Origin: Chamaea fasciata | Taxonomy: Eukaryota > Chordata > Aves > Passeriformes > Sylviidae | DNA: 64,000 bases | Assembly (NCBI GenBank): GCA_029207755.1 | Contig: JARCOQ010000008.1 | Coordinates: forward strand, 31,718,521-31,782,520 | Reading direction: 5' to 3' | Shown: positions 51,551 through 62,314 of the stretch, one piece after another | How positions within the stretch are numbered: position 1 is the first letter of the stretch | Layout: every line of letters begins with the position of its first letter | The notes under the pieces: model-generated | What the model was told of the DNA's origin: nothing | Databases searched by the model: none | What the model saw: only the letters and a program-made list of their open reading frames with translations | Program-made: the position numbers and the translations under genes

Positions 51551-51676
51551 CTTCAGTCTGCCACCACTAAGTTCTTCACTAAGTTTCAGCCTGGCATCAA
51601 CAGTCCTTTTCAAGTCTCGCTGTAAACGGCGACCAAAGTCCCTGAACATGGTTGAGCCTCCAGAGAGGACAATATT
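51551..51676 (-). CDS. ACTR3: ACTR3 coding exon 10 (residues 318-359)
   Basis: This 126-base phase-0 exon encodes N318-K359. It carries the adenosine-binding motif LSGGSTMF (321-328), followed by [20 protein letters not shown] and [11 protein letters not shown]. The acceptor is tcaaaacag. The donor, gttggt, is the weakest in the gene, although the flanking exon reading is unambiguous. Thr at KRTVD and Lys at RLKL favour ACTR3. Confidence 0.97.
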
Positions 51677-52120
51677 CTGTTTTGAATAAAAAAAATTGTT
51701 AACCACGTCTGAAAATGCAGGTCTCTAACTTTACCCGATTCCTATATTCTAAATATCTAAATACAGTTTTTAAAGCTATAGTTAGCAGGTATGCTTCTAC
51801 TGTAAATTATTTAACATATAGGCGTGACACACAAACTCACCAAGAGTTTGCCACATTGAAATTGTCTGTGCTTTAAAATCCATTTATATCTAAATACATG
51901 TAACCACTTTTGCTCAGTTTTTTGTTAACCTAATGAAAAAGCACATTCTGAAATTTTCTAAGTGAACAACAAAGCCGTCTGCACATTAGATTAATTTCTA
52001 GAAAAACGGTTAATTTTGCTCATTTGCCTTTGGTTTTTAGGAGTTTTAAATATGTACCTTGATAAAAATCACAATTCTTCTAAAAATTGTATATTAAGAA
52101 AAGACATTATAGCTACTGAC

Positions 52121-52213
52121 CTTATATAGAGGACGTCTAACATCAATGGGACAATTCTGAATAACTTCATCTACTACTTCTGAGATTGGTTGTGTAAAGT
52201 CAGGATTAGCAAA
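52121..52213 (-). CDS. ACTR3: ACTR3 coding exon 9 (residues 287-317)
   Basis: This 93-base phase-0 exon encodes F287-K317: [19 protein letters not shown], then [12 protein letters not shown]. The segment matches the actin region that precedes the adenosine-binding motif. The acceptor is attgcag and the donor gtcagt. TQPIS matches ACTR3, whereas ACTR3B differs here. The 444-base intron to exon 10 (51677-52120) is AT-rich with nothing else seen. Confidence 0.97.
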
Positions 52214-52588
52214 CTGCAATCAGGAATAAAATCAAGTCAAATCACTGTGGAGGACCACCATATTGCAAAGGAAAAGAGGTAAAGTGGAAAAGAAAGGAGA
52301 TAACCATTCTATTACACTAGAGATGTCGTAAGACCTAATAATGGAAACAGTTGTTTAATATTTTTGCTGTAATTTATATGCTTTGTTTATCAACCTGCAT
52401 TTGTATAAAGACTGGTAGCAATCAAGAATCAAACCACGCTGACTTGCAACAATAGCTGCTATTTATTTATAAATAGCAGAAATATAATTCAGGATAATTA
52501 CTTATTTACAATTTTCCAAATAGGATTTCTATGCTATCATCTAAAATGCTTTTAAAACAGAAAGTATAGACAAGTCAAATCAACTTAC

Positions 52589-52762
52589 CTCAGGATGGAA
52601 GAAAATCTCTGGCCCCAGGAATCTCTCGTAACCAACATCAATGGTAAATTCTTTCTTTGAGATAGCATTAATTCCAGTATATTGTTTAATCCACTTTGTA
52701 CCATCTGTGTCATACTTGTTAAATTCTTTTACTAAGTCAGGGCAAACATAACTAAAGCGCTC
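52589..52762 (-). CDS. ACTR3: ACTR3 coding exon 8 (residues 229-286)
   Basis: This is the longest coding exon: 174 bases, phase 0, encoding E229-E286. It contains [20 protein letters not shown], the Arp3-specific insert region, then [20 protein letters not shown] leading to [16 protein letters not shown] is diagnostic for ACTR3. Phe231 and Thr268 differ conservatively from the Tyr and Ser I recall for the human protein. The acceptor is attttcag and the donor gtaagt. The 375-base intron to exon 9 (52214-52588) has no recognisable feature. Confidence 0.97.
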
Positions 52763-53545
52763 CTGAAAATTGAATAGATACAGTTAGAACTATCTAAAGT
52801 ATAGAAAACTGGTATGAAATTTCAAAAAATGCAGTAATTTTAACTTTTAAGAGTAAGTATTAAACTGGCAGATAAAGAATAGGCCTCAAAACAGCTGAAC
52901 TGACATTTACTGCACAGAGGTAGATAATGGCTCTGGTACTACAGATCACTTCTGTGCAGCACTGAAGGCTCTTGCTGAGCTAAATTACTTCTCTTCCGCT
53001 TTTCCTCTAAACTTCAATGATTGTGAGAAACTAACTCTGAAATACATTGAAGAACTGCCAGAGAAACAAAATTTAAGTGTACTTTAAGCTGAATGTCTTT
53101 CAGAAAAGCTTTGTTCTCTGTGTAATATGTATTACAAAAAAGAACATATTAATATTCAGAAAGAATGTAAGAGCAATTACAATTACAATTGCTCTGTATG
53201 ACACATCCAGCCAACAGTATTTCCTACAGAACAGTAAAATTATAATAGCAACAGGTTAACAACAACAACAATAATGATAATGGAGGGGAAGAGAAAGGGG
53301 AGACAGAAAGGGGAGACAACAGGTGAAGAGTGAAATTCCAGGCCAGACTGAGCAAGCATAACCCAACTGGAAACCTTGAGTTTAAGCTATTTCAAGTTAT
53401 TACATTATTAAAACATTTTTACATTACTTAGAATCAGAGCTCCATTACTCAGAAGTACAATTACTTTCAGATATTCTTGTACTTTTAAAACCAGATACCA
53501 AGTTGTGATATAAAATAACCTTAAGATCTGCAACATTCACATTAC

Positions 53546-53689
53546 CTTCACTGCTTTAGCTGTTTCCAAGGATTGTTCAGGAGGAATTCCTACTTCTCTC
53601 TCCCTCAGCAACTGCTGAATGAAGTATGTGATATCTCTCCCAGCAATTGGAATGTGTTTGATACAGCTGCCAATCACATATCCTTCAGC
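53546..53689 (-). CDS. ACTR3: ACTR3 coding exon 7 (residues 181-228)
   Basis: This 144-base phase-0 exon encodes A181-K228. [20 protein letters not shown] is the counterpart of the actin segment ending LAGRDLT, and the exon closes with [19 protein letters not shown]. The acceptor is gtttacag and the donor gtaatg. Val at KAVK matches ACTR3 rather than ACTR3B. The 783-base intron to exon 8 (52763-53545) holds a purine-rich tract near 53281-53320. Confidence 0.97.
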
Positions 53690-55672
53690 CTGTAAACAAA
53701 ATTAATGGGGACAAAGATACTGGTAAGAACTACTTTCACCAAAGCTCAGAGGGAGAGAGAAAGGCAAGGAGTCTAAACTCCTACCCACTACCTGTGATTC
53801 TGAGGCTAAAGCCCTCTCAGACTGGCTCATTTAATTACCACAAATCCAATTCTTCACGGTATATATAGCCTTACTTTACTTTGCATTGGTTCATAATTCT
53901 TACAAGGTTAGAAGGAATAGAAAGGTCACTAGTACATAAGGCAGACAAATCACTATACTCACTATTCCTTGGCCTTTCTCTTCAAAATGAGGTTACTCTT
54001 ACCAAAAAGGTCAAGGAACCTTTTTTCGTGAAATATTGTTTTAGAATAACTGATGTGGCCCTGCAGTCACAGCCACTGATGTAAGGCGTTATAATCCACA
54101 TGAACCAAAATTAATTTTCTGAAAGCAGGGAGAAAATGCATCATTTCAGCACATTAATTGAGACTGCTCAGAACATCAGACTGGCTCATCCTCATCCATC
54201 AACCTACCCCTAACAATTCACACTCATCCTGGGGATGAGTATCAATGCATTAAAAACATCTGGTCTAGACAAAGAAACCGAGTGTGCAACACTGGCCTTC
54301 AACCCTACCAGACCTGCTAAATCCAAACAGAGGAATCCAGACATCACACTCAGAAAATGCTTAAGTTTTCCTATATACACACACATGCTCATGCACAAAT
54401 GTCTTACTAACACAGAAAATAATGTCATTAAAAAAAAAAAAAATCTACCACTACTGTTAACTTTACTACAGAGATAAGCATTTGTTAATTCCTTTTTATC
54501 TGTTTTGTAATAGAAGTGGTAGAACATTGCTGACAATTCGTTCAACACATTTAAATATTTCAGAAGTAAATGACATCTGCAAAGGAAGTTAATGATTCAA
54601 ATTATATATAACACCTACTCTTACTTCCATTAAAAAAAACTCCAAACCCACAAATCAGGAAATGTGCAACTGTTTTAAACACTAATTTGAACTACTAAGT
54701 ACAATTTTACAAGTTTACCTACAGAAGGTCTGAGGTGTCAATTGCTTCCTAAGTGTTGTTAAAAATACACTAACTTGGATGAACAGTCTGAACAAAGATT
54801 TAGCCACTACATTCCACCAAAATTAATAAGAAATTGCTACATGACAGTGTATGTTTGACCACCACAATGATACTGTTTTTATAAAATCGATGTTACTGTG
54901 GCATGATAAAGCTTTGTACAGATCCTTGTCTTGAAAATCGTAATCTAGCTTCATTTTAAAAATACAAATGTATCTGGTACATAGACATGAATTTAACTCC
55001 CCCAGGAAAGATGGGCAATAATTTGACAGTAAGGTAAAATTACTGCAGCTCTAGGTGCTCATTACTTAATAAAACATCTTACAAACACCTAAGTTTCTCC
55101 TATAGCAACTTGATGTATTGGTGCAGATACTCAACACTAACCAACCCTAAGGGTTGTTTTCTTCCAGCCAAGCAGGAATTTCTGCTTGTATGGCTGAGGC
55201 ACTACTAAATATTGGGAACAGATGGAGAAAAACTATAAACAATACTACATCTGCCCTCTAATACTTTGTGTTATTTCTACTGTATATATAAATGGACTGA
55301 GCTAAATGAAAATAGAAAGTCAAACTTTTTGCAGTGACTACTGTAAAGAGCCTATTCACTCTTACCAGCAAACCAAACTGGAAATGTGCTAAAGCAACTT
55401 CACCCATCACTTAGCACGGCCTCGGCAATTCATCTTACAAGGTAAGTCACTGAAAGACAATTAGCCCTGCCAAACTCAGGGTTACAGAGAAGTTCTTCAA
55501 GAGCTTCTGCACTACAAAATGAACCAAAACTCACCCCCACAGCCCCGGGAATTATGTGATGTTTTTGAAGACTCCTGCCTATACTTCAGTGTGTGTAGGT
55601 GTACACGTCAGAGAACTCAGAGGACAAATTGTTCTCCATGGAAGCTGCTGTGCAGCTTTGAGGCACACTTAC
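53690..55672 (-). other. ACTR3 intron 6 (2.0 kb)
   Basis: AT-rich intron with a 13-base A run near 54429. It holds only short, unsupported open frames and no recognisable repeat family. Confidence 0.8.
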
Positions 55673-55780
55673 CACAGGAATGACATGAGTGACACCATCC
55701 CCACTGTCTATAACTGTGCCAGTCAGTGTTCGCTCTCCTACTTGTCTCGACGTCCAAGATGCAGCTAAGGCAAGGACAGC
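55673..55780 (-). CDS. ACTR3: ACTR3 coding exon 6 (residues 145-180)
   Basis: This 108-base phase-0 exon encodes A145-V180. It carries the second phosphate-binding loop DSGDGVTH (169-176), which contacts the ATP phosphates in actin-fold proteins. The preceding [24 protein letters not shown] segment is Arp3-specific, and Thr at TGTVID matches ACTR3. The acceptor is ttttccaag and the donor gtaagt. Confidence 0.97.
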
Positions 55781-56326
55781 CTTGGAAAAAAACCACACCA
55801 AAATCAAATATTAGTAAAACATCTGCCTGCAGATCTCACTTTCCACCACCCCTCCTCCCAACGACAGGCTGACACCCCCATGGTAATTTACAGCATGGAA
55901 ACTGATTTAATAATATTATATATGTCTACACAACAGCTTAGAAAAAAGAGGCTGCACAAATGTAATTTTTGACACTTGCCTGATGTTTTTTCAGCCACGC
56001 TCAAACATAATTTTTCGTTACTTCATACTGAAAGGGATTCAGTTCTTGGATTAATAGAATTATTATGACGTGGTGTGGTTTTTTTATTTACTTATGATGC
56101 AATAGATACCATACTCTACTGCTCAGACGTCTGTAGAGGTAACAGAGGAACAGTATCCAGCAACCACCCACAGAATCAAAGCATGACAAACATGCAGTTC
56201 TGGAACTTCCAACCAGAAAGACACAAACTTTTTCCAAAGACCACTTACACGTTTTTTTCACAGTGAAATCAGTTTTAGCCCAAGGAGAAATATTGCAGCT
56301 GTGACTCTCAACAGCCCTGCCCTTAC

Positions 56327-56422
56327 CTGAACAGCAATATATAGCCCTGGAACGTTGAAAGATTCAAACATGATTTCAGCAGTATATTCTCTATTTTCTG
56401 GAGTATTTAATGGAGGCTCAGT
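56327..56422 (-). CDS. ACTR3: ACTR3 coding exon 5 (residues 113-144)
   Basis: This 96-base phase-0 exon encodes T113-Q144, including [20 protein letters not shown] and GLYIAVQ. It matches the conserved actin-family region around [21 protein letters not shown]. The acceptor is ctcacag and the donor gtaagg. The 546-base intron to exon 6 (55781-56326) shows nothing recognisable. Confidence 0.97.
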
Positions 56423-57874
56423 CTGTGAGACAGGGAAAAAAAAACCACAACCCTTGAGTTTTACTTACATTCAAATCAAACATTCGACTTTAAAAAAAAA
56501 AGAACCACCAACTCCTAAGCTTTGTTAAGATGAGTCATTCAATAACAATAGCATGTAAAAATAGTAATGGACAGAGGGTACTTTTAAGAATTTATGCAAA
56601 CTGCATTAAAAAAAGGAAAAACAAAAGTGCAATAAATACTACATCGGTTACTGCTTAAGAATTTATATCCAAGACTCCCTTTGTGGGTTGGTTAGCTCAT
56701 TACAACTTTTGATTTCACTTGAAAAAACCAAGGACTATCAAAATATGTCAAAGGCTGCAGTTTAGCGTATTTAAAGAATGGCATTTTTCAGATTTCTCAG
56801 TGAAAAGAGCTGTTTTCCTTCAGAAGGCAGCCACTGTAACACAAGTTGCTATGCTCAGGTGTAGGAATGTACTCAAGTGAGAGAAGCTGAACAACATAAA
56901 ACATACCATAATATTGTGCTATAGCTTTCGTTGAAATAACAAACATACTCAAGGCTCTACTCTGAAGGAGCATTTTGGATACTGCTACAGAACACTCGAG
57001 AAAAGAAAATATCACTCTTCCATTGCAGAAACTGCGTAACAGGAGGGTAAAAAGGAGGGAGTCATATTCTTCACAAAGGGGTTGGGACAAGGGGCCAGGG
57101 ACACAAAACTCAACTTGGGCAATCCTAACTAGGTATTAGGAGGCAAAAAGGTAACTTAAAGATGGTTTAAACATTGACAAGGGGCCCAGGGTTTTTATGG
57201 CATTTTGATCCTTGGAGATATTCACAGCTTGGCTGGACACAGCCTTGAGCAACTGAACCTAATTATTGCTTCAAGAAGATGAAGGCATTTCAACAGGTAT
57301 GGCCAACACCTCTAATTCCAAACTTAAATATAAATAACACACTACACCAAACTGCCTATTTCAATGGCCCTAAATAAAATACTAAGGAACAGCAGATGCT
57401 TCAGAGTAACATTGACCTTAATTGAGATCTAATCAGCCCAAATATGACAATCAACCCTTCCAGTTTAAAAGAAAATAAAAGGCAAAAATTTACTCTCTAG
57501 ATACTTCATCCAGATGGCAGTACTGTAAAAACAAAATAATCGCAATTATGTAAAGTCAAAACACAATTTTTTTTTTTGTCTCAAACATATAAACTTGAGA
57601 TTATTGAATTCAGTGGAGAGGGAAAATGAGAAAGTGATGAATCGACAACTTGGAGAAAAATGAGAAGAGAACAGAAAAATGTTTGCTGTTCAGACACACT
57701 GACATTTTCAGAAAATTAAAGAACCTGGATGGCTTAAGGAAGGTCAAGAAAGCTCCAGGTAATTTATTTACTTTTGCTTTCAAAATATGCATATTTATAT
57801 CTGAGAATTTACATAAATCAGGACATTGTTATTTATCATGTGGAATTTCTTAAACAGGGCATAAATTTACCTAC
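56423..57874 (-). other. ACTR3 intron 4 (1.45 kb)
   Basis: AT-rich intron sequence with short A and T runs. No gene or repeat family is recognisable. Confidence 0.8.
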
Positions 57875-57985
57875 CAAAAGAAAATAATGGTCCTCAGGTT
57901 CTGCCCTTAAATACTTAAAGATTACTTGCTCCATAAACCTCTCCATCAAGTCCCAGTCTTCAACTATACCATGGCGGATAGGCCA
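57875..57985 (-). CDS. ACTR3: ACTR3 coding exon 4 (residues 76-112)
   Basis: This 111-base phase-0 exon encodes W76-L112. It begins [17 protein letters not shown], the Arp3 counterpart of the actin segment KYPIEHGIITNWDDME, and ends HYFLL. The acceptor is ctccaacag and the donor gtaggt. Ile-Val at IVED and Leu-Leu before the next exon favour ACTR3 over ACTR3B. Confidence 0.97.
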
Positions 57986-58356
57986 CTGTTGGAGAAAAAT
58001 GTCAAATTATAATTGGAAACAAAAAGAAAAAAAAAGAAACAAAAAAATCCCAAAACCAAACAAAAAATCTGTTTTTAACTGCAGTAAAAATATATGATCT
58101 ACACAGGCAAGAAACCTCACTTTAGGCTTCCCCTATTCCCATCTGAAACCTATTCAAAATTCTGATTCCAACCTTGAGTAGCAGAGGGAACACACTGCAT
58201 TTTTCTCAGTAGGGAAGAATGGTGGCACTGGGATAAACCAAAAGCTCCCCCAGCCCAGTGTCCCACTGTGATGCTGCTGATAGAAGTTGCCGAGGAACAA
58301 GAGAATGTGGTATTTCCACTTAACATCCTTCTCAGCATCCTTTCACTTATGAATAA

Positions 58357-58385
58357 ATATATATATATATATGTAATATATATAT
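58357..58385. repeat. (AT)n microsatellite
   Basis: Nearly pure alternating A and T, interrupted once by GTA, in ACTR3 intron 3. Likely length-polymorphic. Confidence 0.8.
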
Positions 58386-58566
58386 TCAAATTCCCACAGG
58401 CTCTCCAAGGTCAATAAAGCTAACACCAAAGCTTCTTTTCTATTTAAACAGAGTTAATAAATAAATAAGATTTAAGTTAATGTTAAGCATTCCTAAAATT
58501 GTATTTACTGTACACGAGATGCTTGCTAAACAGTATTGAAAATGATTTTCTTAAGTTTCTTAATAC

Positions 58567-58691
58567 CTTGGTTGCATAAGTTGGTTTTTCTATTGCTTCG
58601 TCCCCAATGAAGAAGTCTAAATCATCCACACCTTTCAAAACCCTCCTTTGTGCTTGATCGACCACTTTTGCTGATTCTTTGATAGCAATAC
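58567..58691 (-). CDS. ACTR3: ACTR3 coding exon 3 (residues 34-75)
   Basis: This 125-base exon begins with the last two bases of Cys34 and encodes I35-K75, including [18 protein letters not shown] from the actin-fold N-terminal lobe. The acceptor ends in AAG and the donor is gtatta, a weak match to the consensus. Residues 44 and 52 are Val and Leu, where human ACTR3 (as I recall it) has Gly and Met. The same Val and Leu occur in ACTR3B. The 581-base intron to exon 4 (57986-58566) is AT-rich and contains a short (AT)n run. Confidence 0.96.
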
Positions 58692-61600
58692 CTTCAACAG
58701 AGAACACAAACATTATTGTAGGTCATTTTTCCTGCACCAAAAAAAGAAAACCCACACTAAGAAAACAGACACACTCTAATCACAACCATCCTTTCTTTCA
58801 AGTGTAGCACAGAAAAAAGCTACACAGAAGGCAGACAATTTGACTTCCAGTCATGGGTAAGCATGATAAGGACTTAAAAAGTAACACAGTAACAGACTTA
58901 AATACAAATTTAATTGTTAGATACTCAACATGCAACCAGGAAGATAAAATATACACAGAAACCCTAAAATAGAATATCCTTACAGATCTCATTTTATTGT
59001 GCTAATTTTCTGCACACTGCAATAACAACAATTTTAAGTGCTTTTATTAGTGTTGTTATTCTTTTAAATAGAATCACTCCCCAGCTACCAGCACCAGCAA
59101 TATCTGCTGTATTTTTTTCAAATCTTACTAAATGTCTTTAAACACAATCCTTCACACAGATGAGAAAATTCATATACACAAGCAGCATTAAATCAGCCTC
59201 AGCTGTTCCAAGGATGCGCTCCAAAAAGCTCTTTCAAAGGCAGAAGTGTTTGCCTAGTTCGCACCTTCAGCAAGAAGTTACCTTTGCTCACTAAGATTAA
59301 AAAAAATTTTTGAAAACAGCTCCAGTCTCAAGCCCAGCAGCCAGGGCAGCACAGCCAGAGGATTTGGAAATCAGCAGCTTGCTAAGGGGTAAAGCACCCC
59401 GAGTTCATGGATCCTCCCCTCCCTTCCCACACAGAGCAACACAAGCAGAGCCAGAGGAACCAAGAAGTTCTATGTTGTGAAAGACTGAACAGGATGGAAC
59501 AGAAGTCATTATTTTGAGCTCTTCAGGAAGAAAACTGAATCATAGTGCAACTTCTGTAGCTGCTTACAGGAGAGCAGAGAGGAAGCAGAAGGCTGGAGGA
59601 AGCCGAACAGAAGGGGGGTAGATGGGAAGCAGAAGCCAGAATCACAGGGAAGGAAATGTTGCAAGGCAGGTGCTTGCTTCAAGTCAAGAGAGGAACCTTG
59701 ACAAATATTTTTCAGGTCATTGTTACAAAGCTGTCACATCTGCGTGAATTTTGCTGTCCAGATGGGTGCTATCCTCAACAACTTTCAAGCAAAATCCACC
59801 ACTTGCCACAGGATTACACCAACTTCCAAGCTCAACTGGTTTCATCCTGTTGCAAGCCTAAAACGAGATGGGAGGTCTCAAATATTTTGCTGCCCTCAAA
59901 GCCAGCTTGTTCAGCCCTGCATTTGAAAGACAGAAATTAGGAGCAAACAACCTGAATCAAGAATCATATCCTGAAAATACAAACAAGAAAATAAATCTTG
60001 CTGAAACCTCAGCTGTGGTGCCTGAGGATGGGCAGCACCCCAGCAATACTTGGAGCAGTTGCCTTTGGTTTGCTTGGCACAAGAATTAAGAGCTTTCAGG
60101 GGAAAAAAAAAAGTAAGAACATCCTTGCATTGAATCAATTTCTGTGCTGAACCACTACTCAAGCCAGTTTTTTCTTTCAGAAGTAAAGAAAAGGCCATCA
60201 GCTATCACAGACAAACTGAAATAATGAAAAATCAAGGGAACTACTGGGTAATGGAAGAAGGTGACTCCCATTTTAACAAACAGCAGGAAAAACCTGCTTA
60301 AGTGAATAAAAATCAAGTAAAATTAATGATCTAAGATCCAAAAGGCAGCCAGGGAAGTAAGCAGTGAACTCAAGCCACATCAAAAAATTGGCCCAATATA
60401 TTCTCATTTACTTCACTTTTCATGTAAGTATTTATCATCTCTACAGAAGCATATTCAGAATAAAATCAAGAACACATCATAAGGAGATAAAAATTTGTTA
60501 AGAGCAGGAGTAAGATAAGCTGCAAGTGAACAAGGCACAAGGAATGCAGCTCAGACCTGTTTAACAGCAAACATTAATTTTAGAGAATCAAACTGATAAA
60601 ATGCCACTGCTGGAAGTGCAAGGAGAAACTGAGTAATTTTTCCACAGGGAATAATATTGAGGAAATTCTAGACACCAGCGTGCTTTTTTATAACATTTTA
60701 CTTTGAAATGAGGTACTGCTGTACTCTATTTTTGTTTCTCTAATGTGGATTAACCAAGTGCTATTTTATTTCATTTGAGGCAGAGGATTAACATAAACTC
60801 ATGCCATTTCTGTAATTATCTAGCATGGATTGCAGCACAAATGAGAAAAATGCCTTTTGTATTGAGAGAATTGCAGTCAAGGGTCATTTCAGCTGCAGGA
60901 GCATCTACACTGAGCATCCTTTTTTCCATACACCACACTATATCAAAAGGCCATCAAAAAAACACTCATTTCCCCTCCCTCTCTTCCACTTTAACAGCAT
61001 CCCTGTTGGATAAATTTCTCTGCTTAATGATCTGACAGGTCATTTCATTCCCAGTGTTTAAAATACCAAGGTATTTCTTCTTTTTTGGAACAAGAAAGCG
61101 ATCTTCAAACAAAATAACCAAATCTAAAGATGCAGGAAAAGTATGTAAATGCTATCTATCTGAAATTAAATAACCACTTGCCCATTTATATTTGAACAAG
61201 TGCTACAAAGTTTAAAGAGCACTCTAAGGGTTTTTTCAATGTTCAGAAACTTTTTATACCTAATGTTAAAATAGCTTTTGTGCAAAAAGCAAAACTGTAG
61301 AGTGTTTTATATGACACTGAAATCAACCTAATGAAGTTAATTTGGAAAACCAAATAATCTAAGAAATACCTATTAGAAGCCAAAATAGAAGATATGGAAT
61401 GGATTCCCCTGTTCTCATCTAAGTGAATTAGCCTTATCTTGCAATGAAAATTACTTTTTGAAGTATATTTCCTAGAAAAATTAACACAGAGCCTGAACTT
61501 CCCAGCTCTATTTTACAGTGACTGTGCTGAAGTAGTATTAGTTCCAGCTCTCTTCCTGTTGTATTTGCAAGGAAAACTGGGTGTGCTAATTATTCCTTTT

Positions 61601-62258
61601 CACCAGGATGTAATCCGTGATTACTTTGGCACAGATGAACAATGAGGAACTGCCAAGTGGTGCAGGAGGTCAAAAGGTGAAACATTTCTAAAGGAAGCTG
61701 AGTGAACTCCACTCTCTGCAGTAGAACTGTGTCTCTTCAAGTGGGAGAAACAGTTTGGGAGCCAGGGAGCAAATAAATAAGCTATTCCACGTGGGGGGAA
61801 AAAACTGACATGGTTTTATGTTGTATTTATAAAACACAGTAAATTAACATAGCTGTAGTAATGACAACTTCCAGGCAAGTAGAACATTTTAAACCCTAGA
61901 GATATTAAATCATAAAATTTTAATTTTTTTCCAGTTATAATCAACTCAACTTTTGCCAGATAAACCACTGAACAGGAAAAAACCTCCTACAAGGTAAATG
62001 TAGCCATGCTACTGGATTTTTACATTATTTCAATGTCCAAAAATATAGCTTCAACTATTACTATCCTTTTTTAATGAATGTATCTTTCTAAACTGAGTAT
62101 CCGCAGCAAAACCAAAAACCTACATTATTACTCTGTATCATCACTCAGAGCTCGAGTCAACCTCTTTTAATGTTGGGGGGTTTGGGGGTTTTTTGATAGC
62201 ATATTACAGAAAGTCCAAGAATAACTTCAGCATTGATACACAAGTAACAAATACTTAC
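58692..62258 (-). other. ACTR3 intron 2 (3.6 kb)
   Basis: The largest complete intron in the window. It is AT-rich, with a purine-rich stretch at about 59550-59660. I see no recognisable gene, RNA gene or clear transposon in it. Confidence 0.8.
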
Positions 62259-62314
62259 ATGAAGGGATAATGAACTGGGGTTCAGTGTTACCCGCATATC
62301 CGAGCTTTGTATAC
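62259..62314 (-). CDS. ACTR3: ACTR3 coding exon 2 (residues 15-34)
   Basis: This 56-base exon encodes Y16-S33, with one base of codon 15 at its start and one base of codon 34 at its end. It includes [12 protein letters not shown], which follows the first phosphate-binding loop; that loop begins in exon 1. The acceptor reads ccctcaacag and the donor gtaagt. The split codons give introns of phase 2 upstream and phase 1 downstream, the only introns in the visible gene that are not phase 0. It is the first exon in the window in transcription order; exon 1 was looked for up to 64000 and not found. Confidence 0.95.

Noticed and set aside
51524..51706. 60-codon minus-strand frame as an independent small gene
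   Set aside because: It is ACTR3 exon 10 read through into the flanking introns.
58483..58713. 76-codon minus-strand frame as an independent small gene
   Set aside because: It is ACTR3 exon 3 read through into intron on both sides.
49419..62314. Assignment of the gene to the paralogue ACTR3B
   Set aside because: Only residues 44 and 52 agree with ACTR3B; many positions in exons 4-12 ([36 protein letters not shown]) are ACTR3-type.
49419..62314. Possible processed retrocopy of ACTR3
   Set aside because: The coding sequence is divided by ten visible GT-AG introns and has no disabling change.
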